A DNA stretch of 64,000 nucleotides from AC-32 sp963704005 (lineage in GTDB: Bacteria; Actinomycetota; Thermoleophilia; Gaiellales; Gaiellaceae), in contig CAVPGJ010000001.1 of assembly GCA_963704005.1 (NCBI GenBank), positions 868,001 to 932,000 on the forward strand, read 5' to 3'. Shown here one piece after another: positions 44,194-53,387 of this stretch (positions within the stretch are counted from its first letter, which is position 1; every line of letters begins with the position of its first letter). The notes under the pieces are model-generated. The model did no database searches, had not been told where the DNA came from, and was given only the letters and a program-made list of their open reading frames with translations. The position numbers were made by a program, and so were the translations under genes.

Positions 44194-44987
44194 TCGATCG
44201 TCATCTCGACCGGTGCATGGTCGGACAGCAGCCGGCCGTCGACCCGGCGACGCTCCTCCGGCCACGGCTCCGCGCGCGAGGCCGGCGCACCCCGCACGAG
44301 GATCTGGTCGAGGCCGGAGATCGGTTCCGAGAACCCCCACTCCTGGCTCGTCAGCTGGTCGAGCGTCGTCGACTCGCCGATCACGGTGTTGAAGTCTCCC
44401 GCAAGCACGAGGGCGTCGCAGGGCTCGGCGAACGCGTCCGCGAAGACCGCGGCGCGCAGTAGCTCGGCGTCGGGTAGCGGCGGTCGCGGCACACTCGAGG
44501 CGTGGAGGTTGGCGATGGTGAGGGTGCGGCCGTCCGTCTCGCACGCACGGCGTGACAGACGCGGCGCTCCTTCGCCCACGCGAGGCGGATCCGCCGGTCG
44601 AGGCCGAGCGCCCGTGCCTGCGTCGCCGGAAGCCGCGCGGGTTGAGCACGATCGAGTCGCTCGCCGAGCGGCGCGCAGCTCCCGCGCGAGCAGGATCGCG
44701 TTCGCCTGACCGGTGACCGCTGAGCGAAGCAGGCCGTGGTGAGCTCGGTCAGGGCGCGGCCCGCTCGGCGCTCCCGAGCAGCGGCCGCGCTGCGACGGCG
44801 CCGAACGCGCGCATGCCGCTCCAGTCGTCGAGCCGCGCCGAGCGACCAGACGGGCAGTTCCTGCAGGCAGAGCGACGTCGGGCTGGTCGTCGGTCGCAAG
44901 CCGCACCGTCTCCTCGAGGAACGCCGCGGCGCTCGGGCGGCTCGCGTTGCCGTGGAAGACGTTCCAGGTGCGGACGAGCAGCGCCAC
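44190..44987 (-). CDS. Endonuclease/exonuclease/phosphatase (EEP) family hydrolase (frameshifted)
   Basis: GTG 44987 opens VALLVRTWNVFHGN, the EEP start. LTIANLHASSVPRPPLPDAE, ALVLAGDFNTVIGESTTLD and GRLLSDHAPVEMTIE carry the conserved Asp/Asn/His residues. The middle is spread over other frames by several slips. The family includes DNA repair nucleases and phosphodiesterases; substrate unknown. It overlaps the class V gene as ATGA. Confidence 0.72.
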   Translation of the reverse strand: MALLVRTWNVFHGNASRPSAAAFLEETVRLATDDQPDVALPAGTARLVARRGSTTGAACARSAPSQRGRCSGAPSGPRPDRAHHGLLRSAVTGQANAILLARELRAARRATRSCSTRAASGDAGTGARPRPADPPRVGEGAPRLSRRACETDGRTLTIANLHASSVPRPPLPDAELLRAAVFADAFAEPCDALVLAGDFNTVIGESTTLDQLTSQEWGFSEPISGLDQILVRGAPASRAEPWPEERRRVDGRLLSDHAPVEMTIE

Positions 44988-45007
44988 GGGGCCGACTAGT
45001 GTAGGTC

Positions 45008-45320
45008 GTGTTCCGCAGGCAGCGCTTCGCCGACGTGATCGGGCGGCAGCTCGATCTCTTCCGGCGCGAGCAGGCCGACCTCTTCCGCGGGTGCGAGGAA
45101 GCGGAGGCGAAGTACGACCGCGCCGACCGCGACGACGCCGAGGAGCGCTACGGCGACTACCAGGATCTCGTGGAGACGGGCACGGAGATCCTCGCCGACC
45201 TCCGCGACCACTTCGCCTCGAACCTCGGACGAGGGGACGGCCGAGCAGTACGAGGCGGAGTTCAACGCGCGGTCCGCGAGGCGTCTGCCCCGCTTCGCCC
45301 TGGAAATCGAGAACCGTTAG
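45008..45320 (+). CDS. Small conserved-looking acidic helical protein (one frameshift)
   Basis: About 103 residues from GTG 45008. FRRQRFADVIGRQLDLFRRE and EEAEAKYDRADRDDAEERYG form helices. After one extra base near 45228 the frame ends EFNARSARRLPRFALEIENR and TAG. No family recognised. It lies divergent to the EEP gene, only 20 bases away. Confidence 0.6.
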
Positions 45321-45328
45321 CCGGCGGC

Positions 45329-45816
45329 TCAGTGCAGCTGGGCTGCGAAGCCACCGACGATCGCGCCGTAGGCGACGTGCACGACCAGCGTCCAGATCGA
45401 CGTGCGCCGTCCGTAGTTGACGAGCAGGAAGCCGGGCGGCTCGAGCAGTCGGCGTCTCCGTGGCGTCGGACCACGGCGTGCCCATGCGGGGGTGCACGGC
45501 CGGCAGCAGCACGGTCACGAGCACGCCCCGACCAGGGCCGCGTGTACGACTCCGAGCGCCGCGCCGAACGGCCCAGCCCGCGTGGCAGACGGCGCTGAAG
45601 ACCGCGTAGTAGCCGAACGCGAACAGAATCCCGTTCGCGAAGTGGATCGCGTAGCCGACCACACTTGCCGCGCCGCGCTGGTCCGAGAACACCGTCCCGA
45701 GCAGAAGCGGGATGTCCATTCTCGTCCAGCCGAGCTCCTGTGCGAACCGCAACATGCTCGTGAGGACGATCGTGCCCGACCAGGCCGCCGGCGAGTGCGC
45801 CCCAAGAGACCGTCAC
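45329..45816 (-). CDS. Polytopic membrane protein of unknown function (frameshifted)
   Basis: GTG 45816 overlaps the GH15 stop as GTGA. The reassembled frames give VSWGALAGGLVGTIVLTSML, LGWTRMDIPLLLGTVFSDQR, YAIHFANGILFAFGYYAVFS and a C-terminal helix ending at TGA 45329. About four membrane segments. It is probably translated together with the GH15 gene. Confidence 0.6.
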
Positions 45817-47619
45817 GCCACCTCCTCGCTCCGAGGAGGCGTCGGGATCGAGAGTGCCGCGTTGATCAAGGCGAGGTGCGTCAGCGCTTGCGGAAAGTTA
45901 CCCAGGAACTCTCGGCTCTTCGCGTCGATCTCCTCGGAGAAGAGCCCGACGTCGTTCGCGGCCGACCAGCTCGTCCATCAGCGAGCGGGCATCGTCGAAC
46001 TCTCCCTGCGCGCAGGGCGTCGACGAGCCAGAACGAACAGGTGAGGAACGCGCCCTCGTCGCCGGAGACGCCGTCCTCGCCGCGGTAGCGGTACACGAAC
46101 GGGCCCTCCTGCAGCTCCCGCTCCACGCCACGATGGTGGCCTGCATCCGCTGGTCACGGGGCTCGCGTAGCCGAGAGAGCGCCAGCGTCAGGAGGCTCGC
46201 GTCGAGCTCCTTCAGGTCGGAGGCGCGGACGTAGCTCGACCTCTCCTCGTCCCAGCCTTCCTCCTCGATGAACGCACGGACGTCGTTCGCGGCGGAGCGC
46301 CAGCGGGCCGTGCGGTCGGGATCGAGGCCCTCGGCGAGCGAGCAGGCGCGGTCGAGCGCGACCCAGCAGAGAGCCTTCGACTGGATGAAGTGCGTCGGCG
46401 CGCTCCGGACCTCCCAGATGCCGTTGTCGCGGTCGCGCCAATGCTCGGTCACGTAGTCGGCGATCCGGGCGACCTCCCTGCCGGTGTCCCCGTCGAGGCG
46501 GCCGACCTCGCAGGCGTAGAGCCAGATCGCCTCCAGCACCGACTCCGTAGATGTCCAGCTGCACCTGGTCCACGGCGCCGTTTCCGACCCGGACGGGTGC
46601 CGAGCCGCGGTATCCGTCGAGCTCCGGGAGCACACGCTCGGAGGCACGCACCGAACCGTCGATCCGGTAGAGGACCTGAAGGCGAGGCTGGGTGAGGCGC
46701 GAGGCGTGCATCAGCCACCAGAAGAACGCGTGCGCCTCCTCGTGGAAGCCGAGTTGAAGCATCGCGTCGAGCGTCCAGCTCGCGTCGCGCAGCCAGGTGA
46801 AGCGGTAGTCCCAGTTACGCTCTCCGCCGATCCACTCCGGCAGGGACGTGGTCGGTGCGGCCACGATCGCCCCGGACGGCGCGAACGTCGAGCAGCTTGA
46901 GAACGAGCGCGCTACGAACGACCGCTTCACGCCAGCGGCCCTCGTAGCGGCTCCGGCCCGCCCACTTCTGGCCAGAAGCGGCTCGTCCGCTCGAGGCGGC
47001 GCTCGGAGTCGTCCCGGCCCGGAATCACCGCCGGCTCCTTGTTTGCCGCAGCCAGCGAGAGGATCGCGCTGCCGCCCTGGTCGAGGCGGAGCTCGCCCGA
47101 GACGACACCGTCCTGCAGGCTCCGCTTCGCCGGCGTCGAAGAGGCCCAGCGCGATCGCGTCGGCGCGGTGCTCGGCAAACCAGCGGCCGCCGCGCAGCTC
47201 GATCCTCGTGCGGCGCGCCCGTAGCCGAACCGGGGCTCGAATGCGCCAGCGCAGCGGAACGGCGCCGTCGAGCGCGTCGACCTTGCGCACGAGCTCGCGC
47301 ATCGGCGAGATCCGCTCGTCGTCCGTGAGGGTCATCGCGTCGGTGAGACGCACCGGCCGTTCGCCGTCGTGAAGGTCGTCTCGAGCACGTTCGAGTTCGG
47401 CAGGTAGCGCCGGTCGGACTCATACGGCACGGTCGGCTCGAGGCGGAACGAGCCGCCGCGGTCGGCGTCCAGGATTCGGGCGAACACGGACGGTGAGTCG
47501 ACGTTCGGCAGGCAGAGCCAGTCGACGGACCCGTCGTTCGCGACGAGTGCCGTGGTGCGACCGTCGCCGACGAGCGCGTAGTCGCGGATCGGCGCATATC
47601 CGTCGTCGGTGCGTTGCAC
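45813..47619 (-). CDS. Glycoside hydrolase family 15 (glucoamylase/trehalase-like), heavily frameshifted
   Basis: ATG 47619 opens YAPIRDYALVGDGRTTALVA then NDGSVDWLCLPNVDSPSVFA, the standard GH15 start. The catalytic core shows EWIGGERNWDYRFTWLRDAS then WTLDAMLQLGF. Later blocks are LEAIWLYACEVGRLDGDTGR, RDRDNGIWEVRSAPTHFIQS and DEGAFLTCSFWLVDAL. It ends NFPQALTHLALINAALSIP and TGA 45813. About 600 residues. At least six slips separate these blocks. Actinobacterial GH15 proteins of this type include trehalases and glucoamylases. Confidence 0.82.
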
Positions 47620-47760
47620 GACGGGGATTCTCCCTTCCGGCGCGATCGCGCACCGCTGCGGCGGCGCTGTGGATCAAGAAGCACGGATTCGGCACGAATC
47701 GGCGGGCCACAGGTGCGCCGAAACCCGCTACCGTCGACCGCGAGGGAGGTGGGTAACAAG

Positions 47761-47788
47761 CCCCACCCTTCTAAGTTGGGGGGGGTGT
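47761..47788 (-). terminator. Possible terminator after dnaE2
   Basis: On the minus strand C-run and G-run arms (47785-47778 and 47768-47761) form a hairpin with a 9-nt loop, followed by CTTGTT. The eight-G run at 47778-47785 is also a likely indel site. Confidence 0.45.
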
Positions 47789-47796
47789 GGTTCTCT

Positions 47797-50700
47797 TCAG
47801 CGGTGGCCGAAGTGGTGGGCGGCTGGTAGCGAGCCGAAGACGTCCGCGCCGTCGGCGCAGCGGCGGGCTAGCGGGCCCAGCGACTCCAGCTCGCGCACGA
47901 CCACGTTCCGGTTTCGGCCCAGGCGCTCGAACTTGCCGCGCGCCAGCAGCAGCGGCTCGGCCCGTACGAGCGCACGGAAACGCTCGTACACCGACGGCGG
48001 CACGATCAGGTTCACCTGGCCGAACTCGTCCTCGAGCAGCATGAAGACGACCCCGTTCGCGGTCGCCGGCCGCTGGCGCGCCACCGCCATCCCGGCCACC
48101 GCCACCTGACCACCGCCCTCCCGCGCCGCCAGCTCGCGGCTCGACAGCGTTCCCTCCGGCAGGTGCTCCCGCAGGAGCGCCAGCGGATGCGTGCCGACCG
48201 ACAGCGAGGTCGTGCGGTAGTCCGCCAGCATTCGCTCCCACGGCGTCTGCTCCCGCAGCCCGGGAGTCGCCGCGGTGGGGTCGAGCGGCAGCGCGAGCTG
48301 CTGTTCGTCGCCCCCGCTGCCCGGCACGGTCTGGGCACGAGGGGCGAAGCCGAGCTCCCAGAGGAGCTTCCGCCGCCCGCCGCCGAACGAGTCGCACACC
48401 CCCGAGGCGACGAGCGCCTCGAGCCGCGCCCGGTCGAGCTCCGTCCGCTGCGCCAGATCGCGCACGCTGCGGAAGGGACCGCCCCGTTTCCGCTCGGCCA
48501 CCACCGCCCGGGCCTCGTCCTCGCCCAGCGAGTGGACGTACTCGAGCCCGATCCGCACCGCCTCGCCCTCCAAGCCGCACCGCGCCGCGCTGCGGTTGAC
48601 GTCTGGCCCTCGCACCTCCACCCTGCGCCGCTGCGCGTCTCGCACGAGCGAGGCCGGCGGATAGAAGCCCATCGGCTGCGCGTTCAGAAGCGCGCAGAGG
48701 AACTCGCGCGGATAGTGGTGCCGCAGCCACGCCGACTGGTACGCGAGCAGCCCGAACGCGGCCGCGTGTGACTTCGGGAAGCCGAACGCCGCGAACCCGT
48801 TCAGCTTCTGGAAGACGGCCTCCGCGGTCTCGCGCGGGACCCCGCGCGCGAGCGCACCGTCGACGAACCGCCCGTGGAACGCCTCGACCGCCTCCCGGCT
48901 GCGCTTCCGGCTCATCGCCCGCCGCAGCCCTTCCGCCTCGCCGACCGTGAAGCCGGCCAGCGCCGTCGCCACGCCGAGCACCTGCTCCTGGAAGACCACG
49001 ACCCCGAGCGTCTCGCGTAGCGGCTCCTCCAGCAGCGGATGGTCGTACGGCGGCACGAAGGCCGGGTTCTCGCGGAGGGCCTGCCGGTGCGCGATGTACG
49101 GATGGACGGCACCGCCCTGGATCGGCCCGGGCCGCACCAGCGCGACCTGCACGGTCAGGTCGTCCAGGTTCTCGGGCCGCGTGCGCAGGAGCGACTGCAT
49201 CTGCGCCCGGCTCTCGATCTGGAAGACGCCGACCGTGTCGGCCTGCTGGATCTCCTCGTAGACGGCGGGGTCGTCGAGCGGGATCCGTGAGAGGTCGATC
49301 GTCTCACCCCCGTTCCAGGACGGCCGCACGGGCTCAGCCCGTCCGGCCTTTGAGCGGCGCCGCCCAGTCGGCGCCTTGGCAATCTGCTCGACGCAGTCCT
49401 CGACCGCCGAGAGCATCCCCAGTCCGAGCAGGTCGATCTTGAGGAAGCCGGCGTCGGCGCAGGAGTCCTTGTCCCACTGGCAGAGCTGCCGCCCGGCCAT
49501 CGCCGCCGGCTGCACCGGGACGAGCTCGACCAGCGGCCGGGTCGAGATCACCATCCCGCCCGGGTGCTGCGAGATGTGCCGCGGCAGCCCGCCCAGCTCA
49601 CCGCAGAGCTCGGCGAAGGCGCGCCAGCGCGGCGAGGCCAGCTTCGTCTCCGCATCCGGGAGCTTCGCCAGCTCCTCGCCGACGCGGTAGGGGTTGCCGT
49701 CGGTGAGCCGCGCCAGCCGCTCGAGCTCCGCGAACGGCAGGCCGAGCGCCTTGCCGACGTCGCGGATCGCACCGCGGGCGTGGTAGGTCGAGAAGCTGGC
49801 GACGAGCGCCGAGTGCTCCCGGCCGTAGCGTTCGCAAACCTCGACGATCAGCTTCTCGCGGATGTCGCGCGGGAAGTCGAGGTCGATGTCGGGCACCGAC
49901 GACAGCTCGCGGTTGAGGAAGCGCCCGAGCGGCAGCTCCGCCAGCACCGGGTCGACGTGCGAGAGCCCGGTCAGGTAGCAGACGATCGAGCCGACCGAGC
50001 TGCCGCGCCCGCGCCCGGGCGGCAGCACGTTGCGCGCGACAGAGCCGCCCCGCACCTCGAGGGCGCACTCCCGCGCCAGCTCGAGCACCTCCCAGTGCAG
50101 CAGGAAGAACCCGGCCAGGCCGAGCTCGTCGATCAGCGCCAGCTCCTCCTCCAGCCGCCGCCTCGCTCTTCTCTTGTGTCCGTTGGCGTCCCCGTAGCGC
50201 CCGGCGAAGGCGCGGTCGCAGACGCGGCGGAGCTGCGCGATCGCCGGCTCGCCGCTGTCGGAGAAGTCCGGGTAGCGGTAGCCGAGATCCTCGGTCAGGT
50301 CGAACTCGAGCCGTTCGGCCAGCTCACCCGCGCGCTCCACCGCGTCGCGGTCGAGCGGGAAGCGCTCAGCGGCCTCCTCCGGCGCGAGCAGCACGCTCTC
50401 GCGGTTCCCGCGCCGCTCGGCCTCGCAGCCGTCGAGCGAGGTGCGGCAGCGGATCGCGACCAGGACATCCTGCAGCGCCGTCCGCCGCGGGTGATGCGCG
50501 TGGGCGTCGCCGGTCGCGACCGTCCGGACGCCGAGCGCCTCGGCCAGATCGCGCAGCGTGCCGTTCCGCCGCGCGTCGCCCCGCTCGTACGGCCGCTGCA
50601 GCTCGACGAAGAACCGCTTCGGCCCGAAGGCCCGCGCCAGCTCGGCCGCCGCGTTCGGGTGCCGCACGCCGAGCCCGTGCCGCGCGCAGCCCGAGAGGCA

Positions 50701-51066
50701 GACGAGGCCGTCGTTCAGCTCCGCGAGCAGCGCCGCGTCGAGCGACGGCGGGGCCAGGTCGGGACCGTCCCGCGTGTGTGCGTGCGCCGAGGTCAGCAGC
50801 CGGCAGAGATTCGCGTACCCGGCCGCCGACTCGACCAGCACCGTCACATGTGAGTCGTCGCTCAGCGTCACCTCGGCGCCGGTGATCGGGCGGACGCCGA
50901 GCGCCTTCGCCGCGTGTGCGAACTCGAGCGAGCCGTAGACCCCGTCGTGATCGGTCAGGGCCAGCGCCTGGTAGCCGAGCTCCGCCGCGCGCGCGGCGAG
51001 CTCTTCGGGCAGCGAGGCGCCGTCGAGGAACGAATACGCTGAGTGGGCGTGGAGCTCGACGTACAC
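47797..51066 (-). CDS. dnaE2: Error-prone DNA polymerase III alpha subunit
   Basis: 1089 residues. The PHP domain is at the start (HAHSAYSFLDGASLPEEL). The polymerase core includes GRGRGSSVGSIVCYLTGLSH and the catalytic aspartates at about residues 393-397 (VPDIDLDFPRDIREKL), then GFPKSHAAAFGLLAYQSAWL and an OB fold. It is the mutasome polymerase of the imuB-dnaE2 system. Residues about 564-583 are a Lys/Arg/Pro-rich insert encoded by palindromic repeat R10, just before IDLSRIPLDDPAVYEEIQQA. The start overlaps the divergent cupin gene by 24 bp. Confidence 0.94.
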   Translation of the reverse strand: MYVELHAHSAYSFLDGASLPEELAARAAELGYQALALTDHDGVYGSLEFAHAAKALGVRPITGAEVTLSDDSHVTVLVESAAGYANLCRLLTSAHAHTRDGPDLAPPSLDAALLAELNDGLVCLSGCARHGLGVRHPNAAAELARAFGPKRFFVELQRPYERGDARRNGTLRDLAEALGVRTVATGDAHAHHPRRTALQDVLVAIRCRTSLDGCEAERRGNRESVLLAPEEAAERFPLDRDAVERAGELAERLEFDLTEDLGYRYPDFSDSGEPAIAQLRRVCDRAFAGRYGDANGHKRRARRRLEEELALIDELGLAGFFLLHWEVLELARECALEVRGGSVARNVLPPGRGRGSSVGSIVCYLTGLSHVDPVLAELPLGRFLNRELSSVPDIDLDFPRDIREKLIVEVCERYGREHSALVASFSTYHARGAIRDVGKALGLPFAELERLARLTDGNPYRVGEELAKLPDAETKLASPRWRAFAELCGELGGLPRHISQHPGGMVISTRPLVELVPVQPAAMAGRQLCQWDKDSCADAGFLKIDLLGLGMLSAVEDCVEQIAKAPTGRRRSKAGRAEPVRPSWNGGETIDLSRIPLDDPAVYEEIQQADTVGVFQIESRAQMQSLLRTRPENLDDLTVQVALVRPGPIQGGAVHPYIAHRQALRENPAFVPPYDHPLLEEPLRETLGVVVFQEQVLGVATALAGFTVGEAEGLRRAMSRKRSREAVEAFHGRFVDGALARGVPRETAEAVFQKLNGFAAFGFPKSHAAAFGLLAYQSAWLRHHYPREFLCALLNAQPMGFYPPASLVRDAQRRRVEVRGPDVNRSAARCGLEGEAVRIGLEYVHSLGEDEARAVVAERKRGGPFRSVRDLAQRTELDRARLEALVASGVCDSFGGGRRKLLWELGFAPRAQTVPGSGGDEQQLALPLDPTAATPGLREQTPWERMLADYRTTSLSVGTHPLALLREHLPEGTLSSRELAAREGGGQVAVAGMAVARQRPATANGVVFMLLEDEFGQVNLIVPPSVYERFRALVRAEPLLLARGKFERLGRNRNVVVRELESLGPLARRCADGADVFGSLPAAHHFGHR
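49318..49377. repeat. Two-hairpin palindromic repeat, copy R10, in frame inside dnaE2
   Basis: Hairpin B is 49322-49348 (GGCCGCACGGGC-TCA-GCC... ). Hairpin A is GGCGCCG-CCCAGT-CGGCGCC (49356-49375). The 60-bp element equals 20 codons and keeps the dnaE2 frame, encoding KAPTGRRRSKAGRAEPVRPS or close to it. Confidence 0.85.
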
Positions 51067-51822
51067 CCGCTGTTCCTAGCGCCCGGCGAGGGCGAGACGG
51101 TCGTCGACCGGCCTGCGAAGACCCTCCGGATCCTGGGCGAGCTCGACGAGGCGATCGTGACCTGGTTCCGCTACGCCCCGGGCGAGAAGGGGCCGGACGA
51201 GCACGTCCACCACCACCACACCGATGCCTTCTACGTGCTCGAAGGCGAGCTCGAGCTGACGCTCGGCGCCGAGCGCGAAGTCGTCACGGCGCAGCCGGGG
51301 ACGTTCGCCGCCGCACCGCCCGACACGCTGCACACCTTCCGAAATGCGACCGCCGAGCCCGTCGTCCTCCTCAACTTCCACGTGCCGTCGATGGGATTCG
51401 GCGACCACATCCGTGGCAAGAACGACGCCTTCGACCAGCACGACCCGCCGGCCGACGGCGGCCGCCCGTTCGCGGACGCGGTGCTGACCATCCCGGCCGA
51501 GGCCGAGACGCTCGAGCATGAGGCGAGCACCCACCGGATCCTCTGCGACCTGCCGCAGCTGACGGCGATCGACATGACCTTCCAGCCGGACTTCGAGGGT
51601 GTCGACCCGCACAGCCACGCCGACCACGTCGACGCCTTCTACGTGCTCGAAGGGCAGGTCTTGTTCCGCGCCGGCGACCAGCCGCGCGTCGCCGGGCCCG
51701 GCACCCTCTTCGCCGCGCCGCCGGGAGCGGTCCACGGGTTCCACGTCGCGAGCCCCGAGCCGATCCGCTTTCTCAACCTGCACGCACCGCCCGGCGACTT
51801 CGTCGACCGCCTCCGCGCCTGA
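51043..51822 (+). CDS. Bicupin protein
   Basis: About 259 residues from GTG 51043 (GTG 51049 is possible). Two cupin barrels: HVHHHHTDAFYVLEGELELT and HSHADHVDAFYVLEGQVLFR with matching PGTLFAAPPGAVHGF motifs. His clusters indicate metal-binding sites in both. Substrate unknown; dioxygenase or isomerase activity is typical. It overlaps the 5' end of dnaE2 on the other strand and splits the mutasome genes. Confidence 0.82.
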   Translation: MGVELDVHPLFLAPGEGETVVDRPAKTLRILGELDEAIVTWFRYAPGEKGPDEHVHHHHTDAFYVLEGELELTLGAEREVVTAQPGTFAAAPPDTLHTFRNATAEPVVLLNFHVPSMGFGDHIRGKNDAFDQHDPPADGGRPFADAVLTIPAEAETLEHEASTHRILCDLPQLTAIDMTFQPDFEGVDPHSHADHVDAFYVLEGQVLFRAGDQPRVAGPGTLFAAPPGAVHGFHVASPEPIRFLNLHAPPGDFVDRLRA

Positions 51823-51827
51823 CCGAA

Positions 51828-52073
51828 TCACACTCCGCGCTGGCTGAACCAGCGGCCCACCTCCTCGTCGCGGAAGACGACCGCGTGCTCGCCGCCCGCG
51901 AGGACGACGTCGAAGTAGCGACGGCTGACCGGCTCCTCGGTCCACCAGCGGTCGACCACGCGCCATTCCTCGATCACCGCCGCGACCTCCGAGCGGTTCA
52001 CCGTCCGCGGCGAGCCGTCGACATGAGCCTCGACGAAGACCGTCCGCGGCTGGTTCAAGCGCTTGACGGCCAC
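51828..52073 (-). CDS. DUF6504-type small protein of the imuB/dnaE2 neighbourhood
   Basis: 81 residues: MAVKRLNQPRTVFVEAHVDG, AAVIEEWRVVDRWWTEEPVS and RRYFDVVLAGGEHAVVFRDE. This matches, from memory, the small proteins often encoded between imuB and dnaE2 in actinobacteria. Role in the mutasome is not established. Confidence 0.7.
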   Translation of the reverse strand: MAVKRLNQPRTVFVEAHVDGSPRTVNRSEVAAVIEEWRVVDRWWTEEPVSRRYFDVVLAGGEHAVVFRDEEVGRWFSQRGV

Positions 52074-52083
52074 AGCTCAACCG

Positions 52084-52160
52084 TGTCGACCGGTCATTTC
52101 AGACGGACGCGCATGCAGAGCACGCGCGTCCTGACGCCGGCATCGCAAGCGATGCCTTGA
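52084..52160. repeat. Two-hairpin palindromic repeat, copy R9 (long form)
   Basis: Flank TGTCGACCGGTCATTTCAGA, hairpin B GGACGCGCATGC-AGA-GCA... (52105-52131), perfect hairpin A GGCATCGC-AA-GCGATGCC (52139-52156). It lies four bases from the imuB stop codon. Confidence 0.88.
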
Positions 52161-53345
52161 TCAGTCGTCGCGCGGAACCAGGAGTGCTCGCTGCTCTGGC
52201 AGGCGCGACCACGGAGCTACCTCGATGACGGTGCAGACCGACCCGGAGCCGGTTCCCGCGCTGACCTGGCGCAGCCCTTCGCGCAGGTGCTCCCGCAGCT
52301 CTGCGCCCTCGGGCTGGACGAGCTCGAGCTGGCTGCCGACCGACTCCGAGAGGATCAGCACCTCCAGCGTCAGCGCGACCGCCGGCGCCGGCAGGTCGAG
52401 CAGCTTCGGCCCGAGCGCGGCGCGCAGGCGGGCGGGCTCGGCGGTGGCGTCGCGGAGCGTCACGGTTCTCCGCCACGATCCTCCGCCGACGAGCCGCGCG
52501 GAGAGCGCGAGCTTGCGCAGAGCCCTCCCGCCGCGCTCCGGTCGAGCGAGCAGCCGGTCGAGCAGGACGCCGAGCGAGCGGCGCAGCGTCAGCTCGTTCC
52601 CGACCGCCTCGGGGAACTCGAGCGTCTCGAACAGCTCCGCGGGGGGCTTGCGACCGCGAACCCGCCTGCTCGATCCCCCTCTCGCCAGGCTCCAGGCACG
52701 CCGGCCGTCCGGCCCCAGACGTTCGGCCACGGCGCCACCCGGAAGCCCGGCAAGCTCTCCAAGCCTCGTGATGCCCAGGTCCGCCAGCTCCTGCTGCTGC
52801 CGGGCCTGCAGCGGGAGCAGGTGCAACGGCAGCGGGGCGAGGAATTCCCGCGCATGCTCGTCGGAGACGACCAGCGCCTGGCCGCTCCGCGCGACGTTCG
52901 CCGCCGCCAGGGCCGCGAAGCGCCGCTTCGCCGCGCCGGCCCGCGCGTCCCAGTCCGGCCCCACGGCCCGCAGCGCCCGCTTCAGCGCCGGCTCGAGCCC
53001 GCCGTAGAGCCGCTCGACCCCACCAGTCTCGAAGTACGCGCAGCCCGGCGCAGCCGGGTCGACTGCGAAGCCCGCATCCTCGAGCCTCTTGACGATCCCC
53101 TCCCACGCCTCCTCCGCGGCAGCCGGATCGGGATCGACGAGCTGCAGCGACGGGCAGGTCGCGAGCGCCTCCCCCAGCCGCATCCCCGGCTCGACCCCGG
53201 CCGCCTGCGCAGCCGCCGTCACCGGCCCGAGCAGCGCCTCGGCGCCAGGCTCGGGCGCCAGCGCGGCCGGCTCGAGCCGAAGCCGCGGCCGCCTCTGAAG
53301 CGCGACCCGCAGCTCGAATCCGGGAATGACAATGCATGCGATCAC
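52161..53345 (-). CDS. imuB: ImuB-type Y-family polymerase-like mutasome protein
   Basis: 394 residues from GTG 53345. IACIVIPGFELRVALQRRPR is the Y-family start with altered catalytic region. VEPGMRLGEALATCPSLQLV, DPAAPGCAYFETGGVERLYG and LPLHLLPLQARQQQELADLG (HhH-like, clamp-binding QQQEL-type motif) follow. ImuB lacks polymerase activity and links DnaE2 to the beta clamp. It has an SOS promoter with two LexA boxes directly upstream. An imuA/recA-like partner is not seen in this window. Confidence 0.9.
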   Translation of the reverse strand: MIACIVIPGFELRVALQRRPRLRLEPAALAPEPGAEALLGPVTAAAQAAGVEPGMRLGEALATCPSLQLVDPDPAAAEEAWEGIVKRLEDAGFAVDPAAPGCAYFETGGVERLYGGLEPALKRALRAVGPDWDARAGAAKRRFAALAAANVARSGQALVVSDEHAREFLAPLPLHLLPLQARQQQELADLGITRLGELAGLPGGAVAERLGPDGRRAWSLARGGSSRRVRGRKPPAELFETLEFPEAVGNELTLRRSLGVLLDRLLARPERGGRALRKLALSARLVGGGSWRRTVTLRDATAEPARLRAALGPKLLDLPAPAVALTLEVLILSESVGSQLELVQPEGAELREHLREGLRQVSAGTGSGSVCTVIEVAPWSRLPEQRALLVPRDD

Positions 53346-53386
53346 TAGCGAACGTATGTTCTACACGAACACACGTTCGCTGTCAA
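53345..53386 (-). promoter_or_regulatory. imuB SOS promoter with two LexA boxes
   Basis: On the minus strand, TTGACA (53386-53381) and TAGAAC (53363-53358) are spaced by exactly 17 bp. A perfect Cheo-type box CGAACACACGTTCG (53366-53379) fills the spacer. A second, CGAACGTATGTTC (53349-53361), overlaps the -10 and start region. The predicted start leaves a leader of about six bases, so translation may be near-leaderless. LexA binding would block RNA polymerase directly. Confidence 0.85.
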
Positions 53387-53387
53387 C

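Noticed and set aside
45820..45845. Further copy of the two-hairpin repeat near CCTCCTCGCTCCGAGGAGG
   Set aside because: It is inside the GH15 3' end, has one small palindrome only, and lacks the flank and hairpin A.
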